DNA of 5,424 nt. Origin: Pseudomonadota bacterium (GTDB taxonomy: Bacteria; Pseudomonadota; Alphaproteobacteria; Paracaedibacterales; CAIULA01). Location of the stretch: positions 1-5,424 of the forward strand of contig JAJZHT010000091.1 of NCBI GenBank assembly GCA_021804455.1, in the 5' to 3' direction. The notes under the pieces are model-generated. The model ran no database searches. It was not told where the DNA came from and saw only the letters and a program-made list of their open reading frames with translations. Positions 1 to 5,424 of this stretch are shown here, piece after piece (position 1 is the stretch's first letter; every line of letters begins with the position of its first letter). The position numbers and the translations under genes were made by a program.

Positions 1-956
1 GCTGGATGGTGATAAGAAGAAGCCTCAACTTTAGGCAGAACGTGCTGCTGGCTTAAAGTCAAAACAGTAAAAAATTTATTCCGCGGACCCTCCAAATAAA
101 GCTGAAGCTGGGAATGTTGATCCGTAGCTCCTGTGGCTTGAAGAGGGGTTGTTCCGTGAGATTGTCCGTTTGAATCCTTCTTCCCTAAACTTTCCGCCCA
201 CAATTGACTATACCAACAGGCTAATTTTTGCAATCGATCGCAATAGGTAAAAAAAACCGACTGATTCACACCTTGTTTTTGCAAACTTTCCTGCATCATC
301 GCCGCTATTAAAGGGGAACAATTACCAACTGTTGCTTGACTCAAACCCGACAGAACTTCTAACGCTCCTACCCGAACTTCTCGCCCATCAACACCTGCTA
401 TAAAACTGGGCAACATACCAACAACGGTAAAAACAGAAAATCGCCCACCAACATCGTGAGGATGGTCCAAAGTTGGCAGATACAAAGCTGCTGCCAGTTC
501 TCGAATAGCGTTGTTCCCAGGTTCACTAACAATCAGAAAATGCTGGGTTAAATCAAGCCCTTTCCAAAAATGAAAACAGGTCAACAGCTGCATTAACGTT
601 TCAGCGGTATTTCCTGACTTGGAAATGGCGATAACCCCTGTTCTGGCTAGAGAAATTTTTTTTAAAGCATGATCAAAAGTAGAGGCATCGATATTATCTA
701 AAAAATGCAACCTTGGTGAACTTGTTTGACGCAAAGCTGTTAGGGCTTGTCCCCCTAAACTTGAACCTCCCGTTCCCAAAATGAGGATGTCATCAAAATT
801 TTGATAACGTTGAGCTTGGTATTCAATTACCTCCAGATCATCATGCAAACGTTGGAAAAGGGGCAGTGTTGACAACAAACCTTGTAAATAACGCAGGGTT
901 TCTTCACCCTTTGTAACTTCACAATTTTGTAAGGAGGAAGATGAGGAAATGTCCAT
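1..956 (-). CDS. pgi: Glucose-6-phosphate isomerase, 5' part (C-terminus beyond the left edge)
   Basis: This enzyme interconverts glucose 6-phosphate and fructose 6-phosphate in the cytoplasm. The frame is open for 318 codons and runs off the window, so the C-terminal part, including the expected catalytic lysine, is not visible. The first SIS domain has GTGGSSLGG (residues 61-69) and the phosphate-binding SKSGNTAET (112-120). The second has VGGRFSVFTVVGMLP (169-183), WAESLGK (253-259) and TDQHSQLQLYLEG (278-290). By family knowledge E255 and H281 correspond to the isomerisation base and the ring-opening histidine; the E-to-H spacing of 26 lies between the Bacillus and E. coli values I recall. 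The ATG at 956 is the first start after an in-frame TAG at 963-965, and the next methionine is M122. The ribosome site is weak. The gene follows mlaF by 23 nt with no visible terminator, so it is probably cotranscribed. Family assignment is firm; the 'pgi' role is the natural reading. Confidence 0.93.
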   Translation of the reverse strand, partial: MDISSSSSLQNCEVTKGEETLRYLQGLLSTLPLFQRLHDDLEVIEYQAQRYQNFDDILILGTGGSSLGGQALTALRQTSSPRLHFLDNIDASTFDHALKKISLARTGVIAISKSGNTAETLMQLLTCFHFWKGLDLTQHFLIVSEPGNNAIRELAAALYLPTLDHPHDVGGRFSVFTVVGMLPSFIAGVDGREVRVGALEVLSGLSQATVGNCSPLIAAMMQESLQKQGVNQSVFFTYCDRLQKLACWYSQLWAESLGKKDSNGQSHGTTPLQATGATDQHSQLQLYLEGPRNKFFTVLTLSQQHVLPKVEASSYHHP

Positions 957-979
957 ACGATTCTAATCCCAATAAACGA

Positions 980-1747
980 TTATATCTGTTCTGTAAAGGG
1001 TCCATGGGGTAACCCATGAATAAATTGTTTCACATAAGGGTTGTCGGTTTGGTCCATCTCAGCCACGGTTCCTGTCCAAATCAAACGCCCCTTAAATAAT
1101 AATCCAACCTTATCAGCAATTTTACGCAAGCTGTTGATGTCGTGAGTAATTGTCACAGCACTGGCCCCCAAATCACGAACACACCGAATAATAAGATCAT
1201 TAATGGTCCCGCTGATAATAGGGTCCAGCCCCGTGGTCGGTTCATCAAAAAAAATGACCTTAGGATTGGTTGCAATCGCTCGGGCAAGAGCAACACGCTT
1301 TTGCATTCCCCCCGACAATTCCGCAGGAAAAATATCAGCAACGGCAGGCGACAAATCAACAGCTTTCAATTTTTCTAGGGCGATCTCTTTGGCTTTACTT
1401 TTGCTCATCCCCATTCCCTGAACCAAACCAAAAGCTACATTTTCAGCCACAGTCATACTGTCAAAAAGGGCTCCTCCTTGAAACAGCATTCCAACCTGAT
1501 TCAGCAACTGCTGACGTTGGGCTGTTGACAATTGCCCCACATCGTGCCCATTGATATAAATTTTTCCTCTTTCAAAGGCTAACAAGCCTAAAATACACTT
1601 AATTAAAACGGATTTCCCGGTTCCTGAACTGCCGATAATAACAAAAGATTCGCCTGGAAAAACCTCAAAATCTAAGTCTTCCAAAACAACCTTGTCACCA
1701 AACTGCTTTCTTAACTTTTCAACACGGATTAAGGGAGTTGTTGTCAT
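980..1747 (-). CDS. mlaF: MlaF-type ABC transporter ATP-binding protein (phospholipid transport)
   Basis: This is the cytoplasmic ATPase that drives the MlaE permease in moving phospholipids between the inner and outer membranes. All ABC motifs are present in its 255 residues: Walker A GSSGTGKS (39-46), Q-loop Q90, signature LSGGMQ (144-149), Walker B VIFFDEP (164-170, with D168 and E169), D-loop GLDP (173-176) and the switch histidine H202. LSGGMQKRVALARAIA (144-159) and FQGGALFDSMTV (89-100) are typical of the MlaF/Ttg2A branch. Residues after about 235 form the short C-terminal extension seen in this family. The length is usual. The ATG at 1747 lies 2 nt after the mlaE stop and has a weak upstream GAGAAG. 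No mlaD, mlaC or mlaB gene follows; pgi does. The substrate is assigned from the family and not shown directly. Confidence 0.93.
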   Translation of the reverse strand: MTTTPLIRVEKLRKQFGDKVVLEDLDFEVFPGESFVIIGSSGTGKSVLIKCILGLLAFERGKIYINGHDVGQLSTAQRQQLLNQVGMLFQGGALFDSMTVAENVAFGLVQGMGMSKSKAKEIALEKLKAVDLSPAVADIFPAELSGGMQKRVALARAIATNPKVIFFDEPTTGLDPIISGTINDLIIRCVRDLGASAVTITHDINSLRKIADKVGLLFKGRLIWTGTVAEMDQTDNPYVKQFIHGLPHGPFTEQI

Positions 1748-1749
1748 TC

Positions 1750-2526
1750 TTACTTCTCAAATAAAAGGATGGTCAAGGCATAGTTCATAAACAAAATCAA
1801 GATAGAAGCCGAAACAACAGCATTCGTTGTAGCACGCCCCACCCCTTCAGCACCACGGTTAGAGTAATAACCATGATAGCATCCCATCAAACTAATGATC
1901 AGCCCAAAGCAAGACGCCTTAATCACGCCGGAAATAACATCATTCATTTCTAAATAACGCCACGTTTGATCAAGATAATTGGCGGCATTAAATCCCAATT
2001 TATAAACCCCAACACTATACCCACCCATAACACCAATAATGTCGGCAATAACCACCAACAAAGGTAACATCAACGCACCCGCAATCAAACGGGGCACAAC
2101 CAGATATTTCAAGGGATGAGTTGATAACATACTCAGCGCGTCGATTTGTTCTGTTACCCTCATTGTGCCAATTTCAGCGGCCATGGCGGCTCCCACACGT
2201 CCAGCCACCATCAAGCCCGCTAAAACAGGGCCTAATTCTCGCGTCATAGACAAGACAACAACTGTGGCAACAGCACTTTCTGCTGAAAAACGTGAAAACC
2301 CGGTATAACTTTGTAGAGCCAAAACCATCCCTGTGAAAATAGCGGTCAACCCAACAACCGGCAAAGAGAAATACCCAATTTGAATAAACTGATTCAAAAT
2401 CTGCCGACCATACCAGGGGGGGTGAAACGTATGACGCAAAACATCCCCTAAAAACAAAACAATCCGCCCACATTGAGAGAAAAGAGCCAAGGCCGCACGA
2501 CCCACGGTCGCCAAAAATGTTAACAC
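1750..2526 (-). CDS. mlaE: MlaE-family ABC transporter permease (phospholipid transport)
   Basis: This is the inner-membrane permease that partners MlaF in lipid trafficking that keeps the outer membrane asymmetric. The protein has 258 residues. An amphipathic N-terminal segment (about 1-30) is followed by hydrophobic stretches near 52-72, 88-110, 145-170, 195-215 and 233-256. The family hallmark EIGTMRVTEQIDAL lies at 118-131, after TRELGPVLAGLMVAGRVGAAMA (95-116). GCYHGY (215-220) and TTNAVVSASILILFMNYA (233-250) are also typical of the alphaproteobacterial version. The start is a GTG at 2524-2526 inside the 3' end of alr (7-nt overlap). It is supported by a GGAG 8 nt upstream and by the fit of MLTFLATVGRAAL to family N-termini. 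Translation is probably coupled to alr. Pairing with the ATPase is certain from context; the exact lipid substrate is inferred. Confidence 0.93.
   Translation of the reverse strand: MLTFLATVGRAALALFSQCGRIVLFLGDVLRHTFHPPWYGRQILNQFIQIGYFSLPVVGLTAIFTGMVLALQSYTGFSRFSAESAVATVVVLSMTRELGPVLAGLMVAGRVGAAMAAEIGTMRVTEQIDALSMLSTHPLKYLVVPRLIAGALMLPLLVVIADIIGVMGGYSVGVYKLGFNAANYLDQTWRYLEMNDVISGVIKASCFGLIISLMGCYHGYYSNRGAEGVGRATTNAVVSASILILFMNYALTILLFEK
1753..1758 (-). promoter_or_regulatory. Weak ribosome binding site of mlaF (GAGAAG)
   Basis: GAGAAG forms the last two sense codons of mlaE and stands 5 nt before the mlaF ATG. It is an imperfect Shine-Dalgarno sequence. Coupling to mlaE translation through the 2-nt gap is likely more important. 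Confidence 0.4.
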
Positions 2527-3647
2527 AACGCCGTCTCCGCTGTTAAAATTGATTGCGTTTGAGTATATACACGCTGAACCCTATCCCCAAGATTTAAAAG
2601 TATTTCATAATGAATCATCTGAGACCATCCAGACCACACCTCGGGAGTTAAAGTATTGTTCAAAAGGGTCGCCCAATCTCCCACTTTTACATTCGAAACA
2701 TTTGTAACGTCAACGGTCATTAAGTCCATCGAAACACGACCAACAATCGGAGCTTTTTGACCGTCTATCCAAACATGAGCTTCGGGATTTTGGGCTAAAC
2801 GCCAAGGCACCCCATCCCCATACCCAATGGCTAAACAAGCAAGACGCATCGGCTTTTGGGCAATAAATGTTTCCCCATAGCCGACAGGGTCCTTGGCTTG
2901 AATTTCTTGAATTTGCAAAATTTGAGCTTGAAGCGTAAGACAAGGTGAAAGAGACCCTTCATCCCCTCCCAAACCATAAAGGGCAACACCAGGTCGAACC
3001 ATATCAAAATGGTAAGCCGAACCAAGAAAGATGCCGCCCGAGTTGGCTAAACTGATAAGCGATTTAGGATGATTCCTTTGTAACTCCCTCATTTGACGCA
3101 ACTGTTTTAAATTAGCAGGGTGATTGCCATCCTCAGCACAAGACAAATGACTCATCACCAAACGTAAATTTAAATAAGGATAGGCAGAAAAATCTAAAGA
3201 CTGATACTCAGACCATGGTAACCCCAATCGGTGCATATGGGTGTTAATATGAAGGGCGGTTGGTAAAGCCTTTTCAACACATCTACAATAGGAATGCCAA
3301 TCTTCTAAATCCTTTAAGGTATTCAAAACAGGGATTAGGTTGTTATGATGATAAAAGGTTGGCCAATCAGAGGAATCATAAGGGCCATTCAAAACATAAA
3401 TCTTAGCCGTTCCTTCTGCCAAAGTTTGTTTCAAAAAAACCGCCTCATCCTTATAGGCAACAAAAAAATGCCGGCATCCTACCCCGTATAAAGCAGGAGC
3501 CACAGCCTCTACTCCCAATCCATAGGCGTTGGCCTTTAAAACAACGGCACAATCGGCTTTACCAATCCTGTGACGAAGGCTCAGGTAATTTTTTTGAATC
3601 GCTGCAAGGTCAATCATAACCCTGGAATAAGGATTGGATAAGGACAT
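2520..3647 (-). CDS. alr: Alanine racemase (PLP-dependent)
   Basis: This enzyme converts L-alanine to D-alanine for peptidoglycan precursors, using pyridoxal phosphate. The 375-residue length is normal. The N-terminal barrel begins with MIDLAAIQKNY and the PLP lysine is K38 in VVLKANAYGLG. The barrel continues through SLANSGGIFLG (199-209) and FDMVRPGVALYG (214-225). In the C-terminal domain the second catalytic base is Y257 in VGYGETF, followed by IGYGDG (274-279), GRVSMDLMTVDV (303-314) and YEILLNLGDRVQRVY (347-361). R140, expected to contact the PLP hydroxyl, is kept, but its motif reads HINTHMHRLG (133-142), where the family usually has a DTGM-type sequence. The ATG overlaps the ruvB stop as TAATG and sits behind a strong GGAGAGG, so coupling is likely. 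A catabolic (DadX-like) role is less likely because no D-amino-acid dehydrogenase gene is beside it. Confidence 0.95.
   Translation of the reverse strand: MSLSNPYSRVMIDLAAIQKNYLSLRHRIGKADCAVVLKANAYGLGVEAVAPALYGVGCRHFFVAYKDEAVFLKQTLAEGTAKIYVLNGPYDSSDWPTFYHHNNLIPVLNTLKDLEDWHSYCRCVEKALPTALHINTHMHRLGLPWSEYQSLDFSAYPYLNLRLVMSHLSCAEDGNHPANLKQLRQMRELQRNHPKSLISLANSGGIFLGSAYHFDMVRPGVALYGLGGDEGSLSPCLTLQAQILQIQEIQAKDPVGYGETFIAQKPMRLACLAIGYGDGVPWRLAQNPEAHVWIDGQKAPIVGRVSMDLMTVDVTNVSNVKVGDWATLLNNTLTPEVWSGWSQMIHYEILLNLGDRVQRVYTQTQSILTAETALC
2535..2538 (-). promoter_or_regulatory. Ribosome binding site of mlaE (GGAG)
   Basis: GGAG lies 8 nt upstream of the GTG at 2526, within the 3' end of alr. It supports GTG as the true mlaE start despite the overlap. 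Confidence 0.6.
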
Positions 3648-4681
3648 TACCTCTCCGCAAATGTTAGGGGATTTTGGATAGGAGTCTCTAAAAAAGGTAC
3701 TCCTAAATGAGAATAAGCGTGGTCCGTAAGAGTCCGACCTCGGGGAGTGCGTTGAATGAATCCCTGCTGAATAAGGTAAGGTTCAATCACTTCTTCTAAA
3801 GTGTCTCTTTGCTCCGACAGTGCAGCAGCCAACGTTTCAATCCCCACGGGCCCCCCTTTGTAATAATCAGCAATCGTCCGTAAATAACGTATATCTTGCC
3901 CATCAAGGCCTAAGGGATCCACTTCTAGGTGATTTAAAGCTTGGTTGGCAAGGGATTGGTCAACAACCGTTTGCCCTAAAACACTGGCAAAATCACGAAC
4001 ACGGCGCAACAAGCGCCCCGCAACACGCGGAGTTCCCCGGGAACGGCGGGCAATTTCACAAGCCCCTTGTTCCTGAATCTTTAAATCCAAAATCCTAGCA
4101 GCCCGACGTACAATCAAAGTTAGTTCTTCCAATTCATAAAATTGTAGTCGTAAAGGAATTCCGAATCTTTCCCGCAACGGCTGGGTTAATAACCCCGAAC
4201 GTGTTGTTGCCCCAATAAGCGTAAAGGGTACCAAATCCAAACGAATGGAACGAGCCGCGGGCCCCTCCCCAATCATGATATCCAGCTTGAAATCTTCCAT
4301 TGCTGAATACAAAACTTCTTCGATGGTGGGATTCAGACGATGAATTTCATCGATAAAAAGAACATCATGGGGCTGGAGGTTCGTAAGCAAAGCCGCCAAA
4401 TCACCCGCTTTGGCAATCACAGGACCTGACGTTGCCCGAAAACCAACATTCATTTCCTTGGCAATAATTTGCGCCAAGGTGGTTTTTCCCAAACCTGGGG
4501 GACCAAATAAAAGGACATGGTCTAGAGCTTCTTTGCGATTTTTGGCGGCTTGAATAAAAATACTAAGGTTATGCCGTACAGGTGCTTGCCCTGTAAACTC
4601 GGCCAACGTTTGAGGACGAAGGCTGATTTCCAGATCTTCCTCCGACTGACTTTTACCATCAATCAAACGTGCCTCTTGCAT
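3647..4681 (-). CDS. ruvB: Holliday junction branch migration ATPase RuvB
   Basis: This is the AAA+ motor that forms hexameric rings on DNA and, with RuvA, drives branch migration of Holliday junctions in recombination and replication-fork repair. The 344-residue length is typical. [12 protein letters not shown] (21-32) is the usual N-terminal lead-in. Walker A is GPPGLGKT (60-67) and Walker B VLFIDEIH (107-114). Sensor 1 lies in LIGATTRSG (155-163), the arginine-finger region is LRERFG (169-174), and sensor 2 is [17 protein letters not shown] (216-232). The C-terminal winged-helix domain includes [15 protein letters not shown] (276-290) and RTPRGRTLT (311-319). No key residue is missing. It starts 4 nt after the ruvA stop without a strong ribosome site, which suggests coupling to ruvA. 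The stop TAA shares its last A with the alr start. The usual alphaproteobacterial downstream neighbours (ybgC and tolQ) are absent. Confidence 0.97.
   Translation of the reverse strand: MQEARLIDGKSQSEEDLEISLRPQTLAEFTGQAPVRHNLSIFIQAAKNRKEALDHVLLFGPPGLGKTTLAQIIAKEMNVGFRATSGPVIAKAGDLAALLTNLQPHDVLFIDEIHRLNPTIEEVLYSAMEDFKLDIMIGEGPAARSIRLDLVPFTLIGATTRSGLLTQPLRERFGIPLRLQFYELEELTLIVRRAARILDLKIQEQGACEIARRSRGTPRVAGRLLRRVRDFASVLGQTVVDQSLANQALNHLEVDPLGLDGQDIRYLRTIADYYKGGPVGIETLAAALSEQRDTLEEVIEPYLIQQGFIQRTPRGRTLTDHAYSHLGVPFLETPIQNPLTFAER
3650..3656 (-). promoter_or_regulatory. Ribosome binding site of alr (GGAGAGG)
   Basis: On the minus strand GGAGAGG sits just ahead of TAATG, inside the last codons of ruvB. 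It is the strongest Shine-Dalgarno sequence in the window and fixes the alr start at 3647. Confidence 0.75.
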
Positions 4682-4685
4682 AGGG

Positions 4686-5285
4686 TTAAGATGCCTTTGC
4701 TAATTTTTGTAAAGATAAACGAATCAAAACCTCAGGGGCCGTATGGGTTGGATTATCTTTTAATGTCTTACTGAGGGCCGTACTAGCCTCTGCCCGTGAA
4801 TAGCCAAGACTGATTAAACCAGCCACCACATCTTCCATAGAAGGAGAGGGCAAAACCACATCTGCTGTTGAAGTTGCAGCCCCTGTTAAGAGTTTATCTT
4901 TAAGTTCCAAAACAATCCGTCCGGCAATTTTGGCCCCTACCCCCTCGGCCTGGGTTAAGGCCAAACGATCCTGGCGTGCAATGGCTATTTTCAACTCATC
5001 CGGCGTTAAAGCCGACAAAATCGCCAACGCAACCCGAACACCCACCCCTTGAACATTTAAAAGCGCCTGGAAACAATGGCGTTCTTCCCATCCATAAAAA
5101 CCACACAACTGTTGATGATCCTGGCGAAGGATGTGTTCAATCCATAAACTGACCTTTTGCCCAACCGGCGGCAATTCAGTCAAGGTTTTAGCAGAAACTT
5201 GAACCCCATAGCCAACCCCTTGTACATCCAAAATTACACTATTTTGAAGAAGGGTATCCAAGATGCCTGTTAATTTTTCAATCAT
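4686..5285 (-). CDS. ruvA: Holliday junction branch migration protein RuvA
   Basis: RuvA binds four-way junctions as a tetramer and loads RuvB. The protein has 199 residues. The N-terminal OB-fold domain (about 1-65) begins [10 protein letters not shown] and contains VQGVGYGV (21-28). Domain II holds two helix-hairpin-helix motifs, around [14 protein letters not shown] and [19 protein letters not shown] flexible linker (about 135-150) leads to the RuvB-binding domain III, which includes [15 protein letters not shown]. The acidic pin that splits the junction is RQD at 54-56, where E. coli has RED, so one acidic residue is replaced by glutamine. I chose the ATG at 5285 because RuvA proteins start with MIG/MIE; a TTG directly before it (5288) would add one residue. 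No Shine-Dalgarno is in reach: the upstream purine run is held in a hairpin about 26 nt away. ruvC is not adjacent upstream in the visible DNA. Confidence 0.96.
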   Translation of the reverse strand: MIEKLTGILDTLLQNSVILDVQGVGYGVQVSAKTLTELPPVGQKVSLWIEHILRQDHQQLCGFYGWEERHCFQALLNVQGVGVRVALAILSALTPDELKIAIARQDRLALTQAEGVGAKIAGRIVLELKDKLLTGAATSTADVVLPSPSMEDVVAGLISLGYSRAEASTALSKTLKDNPTHTAPEVLIRLSLQKLAKAS

Positions 5286-5376
5286 CAAAAAAGTGGGGGA
5301 AATAAAATCTACTCCCCCTAGGATGGCATAAAAGCCACAGTTTAGACAACAAAGAAATCGAGGATTCTTTAACCAT
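5278..5376 (-). CDS. Possible 32-codon leader ORF filling the gap before ruvA
   Basis: An ATG at 5374-5376 overlaps the TAA of the upstream acidic-tail gene (TAATG). It opens a 32-residue frame beginning MVKESSISLLSKLW. The frame ends at TGA 5278-5280, past the ruvA ATG, giving an 8-nt overlap (ATGATTGA). A weak GAAGG lies 9 nt before it. It runs straight through the terminator-like hairpin. There is no run of one amino acid as in classic attenuator peptides, and no family is recognised. A frame this short stays open by chance about one time in five, so it may not be a gene. Confidence 0.2.
   Translation of the reverse strand: MVKESSISLLSKLWLLCHPRGSRFYFPHFFDD
5287..5318 (-). terminator. Terminator-like GC hairpin with U-tract just before ruvA
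   Basis: Read on the minus strand, GGGGGA (5313-5318) pairs with TCCCCC (5295-5300), giving a 6-bp stem plus a possible G-T pair and a loop of about 10 nt. AC and then six T (5287-5292) follow. This is the form of an intrinsic terminator for the upstream gene, or of an attenuator of the ruvAB operon. The two-base interruption before the T-run and the short T-run make it weaker than a classic terminator. The T-run ends one base before the ruvA ATG, leaving no room for a ribosome binding site. Confidence 0.55.
5324..5337 (-). other. Small stem-loop in the ruvA leader
   Basis: TGGC (5334-5337) pairs perfectly with GCCA (5324-5327) around a TTTTAT loop. It lies 5 nt upstream of the larger G/C hairpin. 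With a stem of only 4 bp it may have arisen by chance. Confidence 0.25.
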
Positions 5377-5424
5377 TAATCTTCGCCTTCAGATCCCTCG
5401 TCCTCGCTGAATTCATCCTCGCTG
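5376..5424 (-). CDS. C-terminal end of an unidentified upstream protein with an acidic repetitive tail
   Basis: Only the last 15 codons and a TAA are inside the window. They read SEDEF-SEDEG-SEGED, three five-residue acidic units. The differences between units fall mainly on codon third positions (GAT/GAC, GAA/GAG), silent in this frame, which supports it as the coding frame. A second frame on the same strand is also open here and would end at TAA 5369-5371 with a basic tail, so the assignment is not certain. In alphaproteobacteria ruvA usually follows ruvC or a yebC-type gene, but nothing visible identifies this protein. Confidence 0.5.
   Translation of the reverse strand, partial: SEDEFSEDEGSEGED
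5379..5423 (-). repeat. Three 15-nt units coding an acidic Ser-Glu-Asp tail
   Basis: Units lie at 5409-5423, 5394-5408 and 5379-5393. The first two share AGCGAGGA and then drift at wobble positions. The third keeps the protein pattern (Ser-Glu-x-Glu-x) but uses different codons. This is a degenerate, in-frame protein repeat and not a DNA-level satellite. Confidence 0.5.

Noticed and set aside
957..979. Possible terminator or promoter between mlaF and pgi
   Set aside because: The 23-nt gap has no inverted repeat or T-run and is too short for a convincing promoter.
1142..1554. Several plus-strand open frames antisense to mlaF
   Set aside because: They overlap one another and oppose the Walker B, signature and Q-loop codons of mlaF. 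Their compositions look random, with no family resemblance.
2174..2473. 99-codon minus-strand frame inside mlaE in another register
   Set aside because: It overlaps the most conserved part of the permease in a shifted frame; Cys- and Trp-rich composition is typical of an out-of-frame reading.
3820..4098. Open frame of 92 codons on the plus strand inside ruvB
   Set aside because: It lies wholly antisense to a conserved RuvB region (sensor 2 and C-terminal domain), has no ribosome site of note and no recognisable motif; it is a shadow frame.
5325..5368. Possible sigma-70-like promoter for ruvA (TTGTTG, 16 nt, TATGCC)
   Set aside because: Only three of six bases match at each box, and the -10 candidate lies within the small stem-loop. 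Too weak to annotate.
1..5424. Mobile element, CRISPR array, toxin-antitoxin pair, defence system or RNA gene
   Set aside because: No transposase, integrase, regular spaced repeats, tRNA-like cloverleaf or unknown multi-gene cluster is visible; coding density is nearly complete with housekeeping genes.

Overview
The window looks like ordinary chromosomal housekeeping DNA from an alphaproteobacterium of moderate to low GC (mid-40s percent, estimated by eye from a few lines). The lineage call rests on two things. The MlaE-type permease carries the YFSLPVVGLTA...EIGTMRVTEQIDAL core, and the partial glucose-6-phosphate isomerase has the GTTPLQATGATDQHSQLQLYLEGP form; both look alphaproteobacterial. 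A host-associated group such as Holosporales is possible but not shown.

Everything recognisable is on the minus strand, so transcription runs from high to low coordinates. The order is: the last 15 codons of an unidentified protein with an acidic, repetitive C-terminus (5376-5424); a gap of about 90 nt with a terminator-like hairpin (5287-5318); ruvA (4686-5285); ruvB (3647-4681); alr, alanine racemase (2520-3647); mlaE, lipid-transport permease (1750-2526); mlaF, its ATPase (980-1747); and the 5' part of pgi, glucose-6-phosphate isomerase, which runs off the left edge (1-956).

Spacing is very tight. There are 4 nt between ruvA and ruvB, a 1-nt TAATG overlap between ruvB and alr, a 7-nt overlap of alr with the GTG-started mlaE, 2 nt between mlaE and mlaF, and 23 nt between mlaF and pgi. 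This suggests one polycistronic unit with translational coupling, although the genes serve unrelated jobs: Holliday-junction branch migration (RuvAB), D-alanine supply for peptidoglycan (Alr), retrograde outer-membrane phospholipid transport (MlaFE) and central sugar metabolism (Pgi). No stretch over 300 bases lacks a gene.

I see no mobile element, CRISPR array, RNA gene or novel multi-gene system. The points worth a second look are small. They are the ruvA leader (terminator-like hairpin, no Shine-Dalgarno, and a 32-codon ORF filling the gap exactly), a changed residue in the RuvA acidic pin, a changed motif in the racemase active-site region, and the operon composition.
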